The notes under the pieces are model-generated. The model saw only the letters and a list, made by a program, of their open reading frames with translations, was not told the DNA's origin and made no database searches. Shown piece after piece: positions 23,580 through 30,761 of a stretch of DNA of 30,761 bases. Source of the DNA: Phaeodactylibacter sp964397205 (lineage in GTDB: Bacteria; Bacteroidota; Bacteroidia; Chitinophagales; Saprospiraceae); NCBI GenBank assembly GCA_964397205.1, contig CAYNIT010000026.1:1-30761 (forward strand), written 5' to 3'. A program made the position numbers and the translations under genes. Numbering within the stretch: position 1 is the first letter of the stretch; every line of letters begins with the position of its first letter.

Positions 23580-24512
23580 TTACCAGCCCTCGTACAAGCC
23601 CGCCTCCCGGAAAGCTGTCTTAGCTGCTTCCGTCACATTGCTTTCCAGTAATTTCTCATACTGATTGGCCAGTACATAGGCTTTTACCTTGAGTAAGGTG
23701 GCGGGTTTGTCTTTGAAGTGATCGGTCACCAATACAATCACGGGCTGATCCAGGTTGAGGTAAGGAGAGCTGACGGTTGCTTCGTAGGCAATACGGCTGG
23801 CCCGCTCGGTATCCACCCGGATAGGGAGCCAAAAATCAATGACGACCATGCAATAGTTGGCCCCGGAATTAGCATTGGAAATTGGTTGCCCCAACAGGGC
23901 CGAATTGGGAATAGCCACCGAGGAATCGTCCAGGGTTTGCAGCGTCGTTGCCCGCAGCCCGATATTTTTCACTTCACCGTAGTAGCCTGAGGAAGCAATG
24001 CGGTCGCCCACAGAGAAGGGTCTTTCCACCGTCATCCATATACCGCTGAGCAGGTCGCTCAGGCCCTCTTTGCTCGCGTAGCCGATCAGCAGCGCCAACA
24101 ACACCAGCATGATGTCCCAGTGTTGTCCCATAAAGAGCTGCAGCAGATAAAGCAGGGCAATGCCCCACACCAACAGGCGAAGGATAGGATAAGTACGCAG
24201 CCACTGCACCCGGTGGCGGTTGCTGCGGTCAGCTGCTTTGGCAATCAGCCAGCGGAGCAGCCGCGTCACCAGGTAAGCGATGCCGATGACAACCGGCAGC
24301 GCAAGCAAGCCTTCGAGCAGGAACCCCTGATCTTCTTTGAGGCTTTCCAAAAAGCCATCTTCCAGCGTTCCCGGAATAAGCTTTTTCAGGCCTTCAATGA
24401 ATTCGCTCCAGGGATCGGATTCGGAAGGGGTCCCAGGTTCTTGTGCCCACAGCGGCAGGGGCAACAACCAGCTGAACATCCCAGCTTTGTATCTTCGGCT
24501 ACCTTGCCTCAT
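23580..24512 (-). CDS. Mechanosensitive ion channel, MscS family
   Basis: 310 aa from the ATG at 24512, chosen because it overlaps the upstream gene's TGA as ATGA, a typical translational coupling. A longer in-frame start (24569) would put 19 extra residues ahead. The N-terminus (MRQGSRRYKAGMFSWLLPLP, ending WAQ) looks like a signal peptide. Three hydrophobic segments follow. The third, IMLVLLALLIGYASKEGLSD, with LLSGIWMTVERPFSVGDRI after it, is the pore helix and start of the beta domain of MscS. The block GYYGEVKNIGLRATTLQTLDDSSVAIPNS, broken after GEVKNIGLR, is the family signature. These channels release solutes on membrane tension. It is the last gene of the hemerythrin/ATPase/MscS operon. 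Confidence 0.9.
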   Translation of the reverse strand: MRQGSRRYKAGMFSWLLPLPLWAQEPGTPSESDPWSEFIEGLKKLIPGTLEDGFLESLKEDQGFLLEGLLALPVVIGIAYLVTRLLRWLIAKAADRSNRHRVQWLRTYPILRLLVWGIALLYLLQLFMGQHWDIMLVLLALLIGYASKEGLSDLLSGIWMTVERPFSVGDRIASSGYYGEVKNIGLRATTLQTLDDSSVAIPNSALLGQPISNANSGANYCMVVIDFWLPIRVDTERASRIAYEATVSSPYLNLDQPVIVLVTDHFKDKPATLLKVKAYVLANQYEKLLESNVTEAAKTAFREAGLYEGW

Positions 24513-25663
24513 ATTTCGCTGCGGTTGAGTTGGTGGTTGAGCAAAGCCCTCAATTCGTACAAATACCAAAAACTGATGCGATACGCCGGGCTGCCGGCAG
24601 CTGAGGGGCTGGCGTACAACCAGGCTTTGCCCAACAGTTTGTTGACGATCAGCCGGCTGTTGAATACGGAGTGCCGAAAAATCGCTTCTACAGCTTCCAT
24701 AGAAAGAGCGCTGTGCTCAAAAATTGCTTCTAAAACGAGCAATTCTTCCAGCTCAGCCTCCTGTGGTGCGCTGAAGTGCGGGGCTTTCAGGTACACTTTA
24801 TCGTTTTTGACGCCTCGGGCTGCTCCCCGCCAGAAGACGATGGCTCGGGAGGGGTTGCCCCGCGCAAAGTCCCGGAGCTCTGAAAAGAAAAGTTCCCGCA
24901 GGCGCTGCTGCTGGGCAGCGCGGCCCATCCGGCTGAGTTGCCGTTTGCTGCGCCAGCTTAGCCCTTCAGCTTTGAGAAAGCGCATCTCCAGCCCTTCGTT
25001 GCGGGCCTCCATGGCTGAGAGCAGGGCTTCTTCGGACAAGGGCTGCATACGGCGTACGGTGAAGAAATCGGAAAAATCCAGAGCGCGGTCTAAAAAATAC
25101 AGGCTGTAGTCGTTGATGGTGACGATCCAGAAAATTTTGGATTTGGTAGCGTTCACAAAAAGCAGAAAATCCCGCAGCAGGCCAAAGCCACCTACCTGGC
25201 GCAGCAGTAAGCGCTCTGCATGCTCAAAAATCAGGATGCGCGGCTCCTGGAAGTCCTGCCGGGCCAGGGCATCCAGGCTTTCTGCGCCAGCTGCTCCCAG
25301 CGCGGGTGCCAATGCCTGCAGCAGCTCTTCGCGATTGCCGGCCTTACGGTCTGCCTCCAGAAAGGTACAGGGGGCGGGCAATTCAGCGGCGGCAGCTTGC
25401 AAAACGGTACTGATGCCGATGCCCGCTGTGCCCTGCAGCAGAAGGGGGCGGTGGTGAGCTTCCCACTTCCGGTACGTTTCTTGCAAGTCCTTCAATTCCT
25501 CCGCCCGCCCCGCCAACTGATTGGGTGCTGCAAGGGGCGCCAGTTCAAAGCGCTTCAGGTAGTCTTCGGGCAGGCGCTCCAGTTGCTCCACCGGAGGGAA
25601 GAGGTCCTCTTCCTTTGGGGTGGGGAAGAGCCATTCGCGCAGCAGGGTCAGCGGGTTGTCCAT
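24509..25663 (-). CDS. STAND/AAA-like ATPase-fold protein with degenerate P-loop
   Basis: 384 aa from ATG 25663. This start has AGAGGA just upstream and lies 5 bases after the hemerythrin stop; an earlier frame start at 25723 would overlap that gene. Residues ~50-330 look like an AAA/STAND NTPase. The Walker A equivalent is GTAGIGIST (78-86), with Ile84 where the essential Lys should be. The Walker B equivalent is ILIFEHAE (~143-150), without the usual Asp-Glu pair. KIFWIVTIND could be sensor 1. The C-terminal part (~285-384) is helical and winged-helix-like. It probably binds nucleotide poorly or acts as a scaffold; this is inference. It is coupled by ATGA to the MscS gene. No specific family name is recognised. 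Confidence 0.75.
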   Translation of the reverse strand: MDNPLTLLREWLFPTPKEEDLFPPVEQLERLPEDYLKRFELAPLAAPNQLAGRAEELKDLQETYRKWEAHHRPLLLQGTAGIGISTVLQAAAAELPAPCTFLEADRKAGNREELLQALAPALGAAGAESLDALARQDFQEPRILIFEHAERLLLRQVGGFGLLRDFLLFVNATKSKIFWIVTINDYSLYFLDRALDFSDFFTVRRMQPLSEEALLSAMEARNEGLEMRFLKAEGLSWRSKRQLSRMGRAAQQQRLRELFFSELRDFARGNPSRAIVFWRGAARGVKNDKVYLKAPHFSAPQEAELEELLVLEAIFEHSALSMEAVEAIFRHSVFNSRLIVNKLLGKAWLYASPSAAGSPAYRISFWYLYELRALLNHQLNRSEI

Positions 25664-25668
25664 ATCCT

Positions 25669-26106
25669 CTACTTGTTGTCCACTTTCAGCTGCTCTACCC
25701 GCTCCTGCAGTTTGCCAAACCATTCCCGTTCCTCGAAGCGGATGTGCTGCTCGACCAGCCGGCCCAGCGCATCGAGAGCAGCAGGGGAGGAGTGCTCGCT
25801 CAAGGCCTGAATGCCCTGGCGGATTTGGCGGTGCTCCTCCAGTACCCGGCGCGCCATATCCGGCAGGGGAGCTGTTTGCTCTAGGCTGAGGGGTACCAGC
25901 CAGGTTTCCTCCCGCTCAAAGTGGGCGCGGAGCTGCTGCTCGTAGGTAGCTTTGGCATAGGCTACCTTCCCCGCTGTATCCTGGGGCAGGCCTTTGTAGT
26001 TTGGCACGTCCGATTTCAGCAGTTGCGCCAGGATCAGCCCCTCGTGGTGTTCTCTGGACAGCGGGACCAATTCGGGATGCCGCTTCAGAGGTCTTCGTTT
26101 CTTCAT
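25669..26106 (-). CDS. Hemerythrin-like (HHE) domain protein
   Basis: 145 aa from ATG 26106; a longer frame to 26175 adds a Arg-rich stretch with no similarity. It is a four-helix bundle with the iron-ligand pattern: LSREHHEGLILAQLL (helix 1 His), HFEREETWLVPL (His and Glu on helix 2), LEEHRQIRQGI (helix 3 His) and LVEQHIRFEEREWF (His and Glu on helix 4). Such proteins bind a di-iron centre and sense or carry oxygen or nitric oxide, or store iron. The start is basic (MKKRRPLKRHPELVP). It opens the operon with the ATPase and MscS genes and diverges from the hydrolase gene with about 50 bases between, which must hold both promoters. Confidence 0.85.
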   Translation of the reverse strand: MKKRRPLKRHPELVPLSREHHEGLILAQLLKSDVPNYKGLPQDTAGKVAYAKATYEQQLRAHFEREETWLVPLSLEQTAPLPDMARRVLEEHRQIRQGIQALSEHSSPAALDALGRLVEQHIRFEEREWFGKLQERVEQLKVDNK

Positions 26107-26155
26107 AGCAATAAAAGTACAAAAATCCCTACCTTTCCTGAAACGCCGAGCATTG

Positions 26156-26971
26156 ATGCCGATTTGGATGAGCATACTGATGTACAGCGCGGGCGGCTAT
26201 CTGCTGCTCTGCCTGTTGTTTTATTTTCTGCAAGACTATTTCTTCTTCCGGCCGGAGATACTGCCCCGGCATTTTGAATACCGTTACCCCTTCCCCTTCG
26301 ATGAGGTGGATTTTGAAATGGAGGACGGCGGGCAGATCAACGGCCTGCACTTCCGGGTGCCCAATGCCAAGGGAGTGGTATTTTACCTCAAGGGCAATTC
26401 CCGCAGCCTGAAAGGCTGGGGCAAGTTTGCCAAGGATTTTGTCAGCAAAGGCTATGATTTTTTTATGATTGACTACCGGGGGTTTGGCAAGAGCTCCGGC
26501 AAGCGGACCGAAGCCACTCTGTACAACGACGCGCAGACGGTGTACAAATGGCTGAGCGAGCGTTATCCGGAGGGAGAGATCGTGCTCTACGGCCGTTCGC
26601 TGGGCAGCGGCATCGCCGCCCGCATTGCCTCCTGGAACAAGCCGCAGCTGCTGATTTTGGATGCCCCCTACTACTCCTTCCTGTACCAAGTCCGGCAGTA
26701 CGGCTTCTGGCTGCCGCTCGGCTGGCTGCTGCGCTACAAGATCCGCACCGATTTTTTTATCAAAAAGGTAGACTGCCCGACCTTCATCCTGCACGGCACC
26801 CACGACCGCCTGATCAGCTTCAGGCAGGGCAAGATGCTGCACGAGCACGCGCCGAACAGCACCCTGGCCCCCATCGAAGAAGCCGGGCACAACAACATGC
26901 CGTCCTTCCCGCAGTACCACGAGCTGCTGTACGACATCCTGCACGGGGAGCTGGTGCCTGGAAAAGGATAG
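26156..26971 (+). CDS. Membrane-anchored alpha/beta hydrolase (BEM46/ABHD-like)
   Basis: 271 aa from ATG 26156; a TTG immediately before it is ignored. An N-terminal membrane segment (~8-28, MYSAGGYLLLCLLFYFLQDY) is followed by FFFRPE, typical of the BEM46/ABHD13 group. The hydrolase fold shows FYLKGNSRSLKGW (oxyanion region), MIDYRGFGKSSG, nucleophile Ser148 in YGRSLGSG, acid Asp217 in HGTHDRLI and His245 in EAGHNNM. All three catalytic residues are present, so it should be an active serine hydrolase facing one side of the membrane. Substrate unknown. It diverges from the hemerythrin gene; a one-mismatch -7 box (TACCTTTC, near 26130) lies upstream. Confidence 0.88.
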   Translation: MPIWMSILMYSAGGYLLLCLLFYFLQDYFFFRPEILPRHFEYRYPFPFDEVDFEMEDGGQINGLHFRVPNAKGVVFYLKGNSRSLKGWGKFAKDFVSKGYDFFMIDYRGFGKSSGKRTEATLYNDAQTVYKWLSERYPEGEIVLYGRSLGSGIAARIASWNKPQLLILDAPYYSFLYQVRQYGFWLPLGWLLRYKIRTDFFIKKVDCPTFILHGTHDRLISFRQGKMLHEHAPNSTLAPIEEAGHNNMPSFPQYHELLYDILHGELVPGKG

Positions 26972-26989
26972 CCAGCAGTGCAAAAAGAA

Positions 26990-27056
26990 CCCGGAGGCCT
27001 GACGGCGCTCCGGGCTCGTAAGCTATACCGACGGCGGTCCCCGCTTGAGATCGGGG
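26990..27056. terminator. GC-rich hairpins between convergent genes
   Basis: CCCGGAG (26990-26996) pairs with CTCCGGG (27008-27014), extended by GCC/GGC around a TGAC loop. A second small hairpin CCCCG/CGGGG spans 27039-27056. They lie between the convergent hydrolase and metalloprotease stops, where a two-way terminator is expected, but no T-run follows on either strand. Confidence 0.4.
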
Positions 27057-27153
27057 CAACCTACCTGCCGGCATCAACTCGTGCGTCGGGGATGTCCCAT
27101 ACGGACAAACCTCTCCGTTCCGAGTTAAAAGACAATTGCATTTTGAATAACTT

Positions 27154-30100
27154 CTAGTTCGTGATCATTAAGCGTTTCGTTTGAGGTGGCGCGCCCGGCT
27201 GCTGTACGCTGATGAAGAAACATCCACTGCTGCCCTTGCGCCTCCAGTTGCCGACCGGAAGGCGGAGGTGCTGGTCTCCGGCGATCCGGTAGCTGGCTAC
27301 GGTAGCACCCAGCACATCCCGCACCGTAATCAAAGCTTCCTCCGGCGCTCTTTCGAATGCCAGTATGGCTTGTTCAGCAGCAGGGTTGGGGTACAGCCGG
27401 AAACCGGTACTGCGGCCAGGCAAGGCAGCAGACGTTTGTCGGTCGCCGGCCCGCAATTCAACGCAAGAGGAAATGGCGCTGAATTTCACGCTTAGCACAC
27501 CGCTTTTCCAGAAAGCACTGTAGTCATTGGAGAGTAGTACCAATATCGCCGTGACTTCACCGGGCAGGAACAGATCGGCTGTGTTTGTCTGTTGGCCGGT
27601 GTAGACACCTCCGTACTGGGTCACGCCATTGCCGTCCAAGTACAAGACCTCTACCTTATCGATGTAGGGCGGATTGGCCGCCGAAGCATCAATGGCCTCA
27701 ATTTGAAAAGAGATATCGTAGTGGCCAGCCGGCAGTATGGCGTAGGCATAAGAAGCGCCCGGCCCGCTGTGGTAGAGTGGGTTGGTATTGAAATAGTGGA
27801 CGGCTTGCGCTTCGCATTCCTCGCAGTCGTCGGGTGTACCGTTGCCGTTTTCATCCATGGTGTCGTCTCCCCCGGGGCACTCGTCCTCGGCATCGCATAC
27901 GCCATCGCCGTCTGTATCGGCGAAGAAGCCAGCGCACTGGCAGTCCTCTCCGTAGAGGTCCTCCACAGTGCAGGGGTCCCCATCGTCGCAGGCTTGCCCG
28001 ATGAGCTCGTTGGAAAGCTCTGGGCATTTGTCTTCATCATCGCAGATGCCGTCTCCGTCCTGATCGGCGCAACTGGCAATGAGCTGGCAGTAGTCGATCA
28101 GGCTCAGTTCCACATCCAGCGGGATGGGCAAGCCCTGCTCGAAGCCATTGGACAGACTGAGCAGCAGGCTGTCTACTGGGCCAGCGATGGCAGCTTCTAC
28201 GGTGGCTATGGTATCTCCATCGTAAGTACCGTAGTGGTGCTGAACACCATCGGTATCCCAGTAGTAGACCGATACTCGCTCCAGTATGCCTTGGTTGGGC
28301 CGGATGACACGGGCCTTTAAATCTGATATGGTGAACGACAGCTCGTAGGCGCTGGCCTCAAACCGATGCAGCAGGGTGCTGCTGTCTGGCCCGGTATGGG
28401 TCAGGGGATTGGTGGAGAAGGTATCTACTTGCTCTTCGCAGCGGCACTCATCGGGAATGCCATCTTCATCCTCGTCTAGCAGGTCGTCGCCCCCGGGACA
28501 GATGTCGTCTTCATCGCAGACGCCGTCGCCGTCGCTGTCGGCAGGGGTTCCTTGGCACTCGCAGTCGGAGGTGTATTGGTCGTTTTCGGTGCAGGGGTTG
28601 CCGTCGTTGCAAGCGGCGGAAGGGTAGACACTGTTGTTGGTATCATCGCAATCGCCGGCGTTCAGTACGTATCCGGCGGGTTGGCTGCAGGCGGACAGGG
28701 AGCTGCCGGGATCTCCGTAGCCGTCGCCATCCAGATCAGCGTAATAGGTGGTGGGTACCAGGCTGTTAAAGTCGGCAGAACTGCTGTCGTTGCTCGGGTC
28801 TTCATCATTATTGCCATTGGGCTGGCTGGTGTAGGCGGTGAAGGTATGCGGGCCGGGCAGGAAATTGATCTCGGGCAGGATGACGGTAGTTGATGCCCCT
28901 TCCGAGAGGTTACCTTGCCAGCTGTAAATTTGCTCGGGCTCATTGTCGACTCGGTAAAAAATATCAACGGAGGTCAGCGAGCTGTTGCCGTAATTGCTTA
29001 ACGCCACTTCCGGGAAGATGGAGCTGCCGCAGACATCGCCGACCGGCGCATCAATACTGGAGATGCCCGCGTCATCTAGCGGTGCCGGGCTGCAGGCGGA
29101 CAGGCATGCGGCATTGTAGACCCTGTCGCGGATCAAATCCCCGGGCTGCGGCCCGAATCCAAGGTTAAAGTCGATGCCCACACCGCCCAGAAGGTGGCAG
29201 TAGCTCATGATGGTGCCCGCATTGGGGGTGGGGGCATTGTCGCAGCCCTCGCTGTAGCCCGCTTCCGGCCCGCAATCGTCTATGGCGGTATCGTTGCCGT
29301 TCCAGGCGCAGGCGTGGGTGTGTGGGGAACCAAGGTTGTGCCCGATTTCATGGGTAACCACTTGCACGGTCCAGCTGTAGGCCGGAACGGTAGCGTAGGT
29401 ACTGTTAACCGAGCTGTAAGCCACCGAATAGAATGGGTAGCAAAGGACATCGAGGTAGGCAATACCACCGCTTCCACCGTAGCCGATGAGGTGAGCGAGG
29501 TCCCCATTGAAATTGCCGTTGAGGTTGTCCCGGAACTGGTCGAGGTAATCGCCTGTATCTGGCCCGGTATAGGGATCGGCGGTGTCCCACACTAGTATTT
29601 CGCTCACCACCAGGTCGATGTTTTCGTTGGCGTATAGGATAGCGACCTGGTTGAACAGCCCGCTGACGTAATTGGTAGTAGCGCTGAGGCTGCCTTTGTC
29701 CTGGAAAATGTCGTAGTCGGCTTCCACGTACATGCGTACGCAGTTGTCCGGGTTGGGGGAACTGCGCTGCGGCGCCGGTCTCGATTTGCCGATTTGGTAG
29801 CGCAGGCCATCGGCGCCGCAAAAGGCGGGGGCGGTCTGCCGCAATGCGGCATCTGGGTAGAAAACGTGCCATCCACCCGTTACGTCCTGCAGCCGGCCGA
29901 GGGTATAGGCATCCGTGCCCCACTGTGCGAAGCCCATTATTTCGTTTTCGAATACAGAAATAGCAGCCAGAGAGCCCGGTTCTCCTTCAACGACGCCCCA
30001 GTAGTGGAGCCCGGCGGGCAGTTGAGCTTGGTACCCGCTTGCTGTTCTCAGCTGAAAGCCGTCGCTGTGTATGGGTTGTTGGTAAAGCCGCAGCCTGCGC

Positions 30101-30405
30101 AGATTGCCCGATGCATCCGGCAGCTGTAGGCGCAGCAAATCGGGGCGGTTCAGTAGCAGTTGCTGTGCGGACTCGTTGGAAAGGTTTAGGAATGCCGCTC
30201 TCCCTAGTATCTTATCCACTTGCTTGCGCAAATCGGGGCTGGGCTGGGCGGCCCGTAGCAATGGCGAAATGGGGAGCGATTGGAAAGCGGCTTCCTGCCG
30301 GGCAATTTGCCGGGCGATGGGATGGGGGGCCGTCTGTGCGTAGAGGTAAACCCTGGGCAATAGGCATAGCATTGCCATTAGGAGGGTGAGGTAGAATTTG
30401 TGCAT
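27154..30405 (-). CDS. T9SS-exported M12B-type (reprolysin-like) zinc metalloprotease with TSP3 repeats
   Basis: 1083 aa. A signal peptide ending LYAQ is followed by a propeptide (~25-230). A catalytic domain follows (~225-440) with the zinc motif HEIGHNLGSPH (His352, Glu353, His356, His362) and Met-turn GTIMSYCH (~400). Next come a CARDB-like domain (~442-548), a YYADLDGDGYGDP segment, and calcium-binding thrombospondin type 3 repeats (~621-658, DSDGDGVCDEDDICPGGDD). A ~115-residue module (~658-773), a second TSP3 stretch (~775-865) and a second copy of that module (~866-973) follow. The last ~85 residues are a T9SS sorting domain (FRLYPNPAAEQAILAF, ending KRLMITN). It should be anchored or released at the cell surface to degrade protein. 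A dyad lies 33-57 bases upstream of the ATG. Confidence 0.9.
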   Translation of the reverse strand: MHKFYLTLLMAMLCLLPRVYLYAQTAPHPIARQIARQEAAFQSLPISPLLRAAQPSPDLRKQVDKILGRAAFLNLSNESAQQLLLNRPDLLRLQLPDASGNLRRLRLYQQPIHSDGFQLRTASGYQAQLPAGLHYWGVVEGEPGSLAAISVFENEIMGFAQWGTDAYTLGRLQDVTGGWHVFYPDAALRQTAPAFCGADGLRYQIGKSRPAPQRSSPNPDNCVRMYVEADYDIFQDKGSLSATTNYVSGLFNQVAILYANENIDLVVSEILVWDTADPYTGPDTGDYLDQFRDNLNGNFNGDLAHLIGYGGSGGIAYLDVLCYPFYSVAYSSVNSTYATVPAYSWTVQVVTHEIGHNLGSPHTHACAWNGNDTAIDDCGPEAGYSEGCDNAPTPNAGTIMSYCHLLGGVGIDFNLGFGPQPGDLIRDRVYNAACLSACSPAPLDDAGISSIDAPVGDVCGSSIFPEVALSNYGNSSLTSVDIFYRVDNEPEQIYSWQGNLSEGASTTVILPEINFLPGPHTFTAYTSQPNGNNDEDPSNDSSSADFNSLVPTTYYADLDGDGYGDPGSSLSACSQPAGYVLNAGDCDDTNNSVYPSAACNDGNPCTENDQYTSDCECQGTPADSDGDGVCDEDDICPGGDDLLDEDEDGIPDECRCEEQVDTFSTNPLTHTGPDSSTLLHRFEASAYELSFTISDLKARVIRPNQGILERVSVYYWDTDGVQHHYGTYDGDTIATVEAAIAGPVDSLLLSLSNGFEQGLPIPLDVELSLIDYCQLIASCADQDGDGICDDEDKCPELSNELIGQACDDGDPCTVEDLYGEDCQCAGFFADTDGDGVCDAEDECPGGDDTMDENGNGTPDDCEECEAQAVHYFNTNPLYHSGPGASYAYAILPAGHYDISFQIEAIDASAANPPYIDKVEVLYLDGNGVTQYGGVYTGQQTNTADLFLPGEVTAILVLLSNDYSAFWKSGVLSVKFSAISSCVELRAGDRQTSAALPGRSTGFRLYPNPAAEQAILAFERAPEEALITVRDVLGATVASYRIAGDQHLRLPVGNWRRKGSSGCFFISVQQPGAPPQTKRLMITN

Positions 30406-30761
30406 ATCTGTTGTTGTTTTTACAAAAATGTATACCGGCTTCGGGTGGGTTTTGCCCGAAGCGCCGTCACACTTGAACTTAGCGGGGGGTAGGTTTTTAG
30501 GAATTTACGATTTTTTCTACAGTGTATACAGCTTGCTGCCAGAAAAAACGGAGACTTGCGGCCGTCTCTTGATTTTCGGCAGGAAAAATTTGGGAAGCGA
30601 GCGGCAATGGCCGGCCGTACGGAAGGTTGAGCACGGGCCGGGCTGGGAAGCTTCTGATTTTTTGCCTGTCACAAACGGGGGCGATTGCACGCTGGGACCA
30701 GCTTGGTTTGTACCGCCCCGCTTACCCCAAAAGAGTTGTTGCCACAGGGTTGGGGGTATGG
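30406..30761. other. Gene-free region at the right edge
   Basis: About 356 bases with no credible gene. A minus-strand frame stays open from the right edge for about 75 codons but has no recognisable sequence. The region holds the metalloprotease promoter area (a one-mismatch -7 box, complement of 30425-30432) and the dyad at 30438-30462. Nothing else was recognised. Confidence 0.5.
30438..30462. promoter_or_regulatory. Inverted repeat upstream of the metalloprotease gene
   Basis: GCTTCGGG (30438-30445) and CCCGAAGC (30455-30462) are perfect 8-bp arms around a 9-base spacer. They sit just upstream of the presumed -7 box, over the expected -33 region, so the dyad may be an operator for this secreted protease. 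Confidence 0.45.

Noticed and set aside
27190..27290. Possible frameshift in the sorting domain of the metalloprotease (atypical NWRRKGSSGCFF stretch)
   Set aside because: The frame continues to a normal T9SS terminus (KRLMITN) and neither alternative frame gives a better match.

Overview
The window reads as chromosomal DNA of a Bacteroidota bacterium, most likely a GC-rich Saprospiria/Lewinella-type lineage (the lineage is inferred). The phylum call rests on three things. Two giant secreted proteases end in type IX secretion (T9SS) C-terminal sorting domains. Exact copies of the Bacteroidota -7 promoter box TAnnTTTG lie just upstream of several genes, while Shine-Dalgarno sequences are sparse. 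The housekeeping proteins are Bacteroidota-like, including a trigger factor with a degenerate middle domain, HemJ, DUF2805 and DUF2141. No integrase, transposase, phage gene, rRNA or CRISPR array was seen.

Layout: 1-706 holds the start of a secreted glucosaminidase cut by the window edge (minus). 1084-2325 is an HD-domain protein fused to a PycTM-type membrane module. 2326-4240 holds DUF2805 (minus), a DUF2141 secreted protein and metF. 4304-10235 holds a secreted M14 carboxypeptidase and a T9SS-exported trypsin-like protease. 10280-13837 holds fumarylacetoacetase, a PBP4-type D,D-peptidase overlapping it by one base, and a lipoprotein-like methyltransferase. 13884-18397 is a minus-strand cluster transcribed rel, Fur-family regulator, STAS protein, purA. 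18886-18967 is tRNA-Leu(UAG), followed by an unusual trailer of tRNA-tail repeats and hairpins and a terminator. 19270-23561 holds tig, clpP, clpX and hemJ. 23580-26106 is a minus-strand operon of hemerythrin-like protein, degenerate-P-loop ATPase and MscS channel. 26156-26971 is a membrane-anchored alpha/beta hydrolase. 27154-30405 is a T9SS M12B-type metalloprotease (minus). 30406-30761 has no recognisable gene.

Several groups make functional sense. Rel sets (p)ppGpp, which is known to inhibit PurA, and both sit in one cluster. Tig, ClpP and ClpX are the usual protein folding and degradation cluster. The glucosaminidase and PBP4 act on peptidoglycan. The M14, S1-like and M12B enzymes are an extracellular protein-degrading set.

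The most unusual items are the tRNA-Leu trailer, which is architecturally like the E. coli tyrT/rtT repeats, the orphan HD-PycTM fusion without a visible cyclase, the hemerythrin/ATPase/MscS operon whose ATPase lacks the Walker A lysine, and a methyltransferase that appears to carry an export signal.
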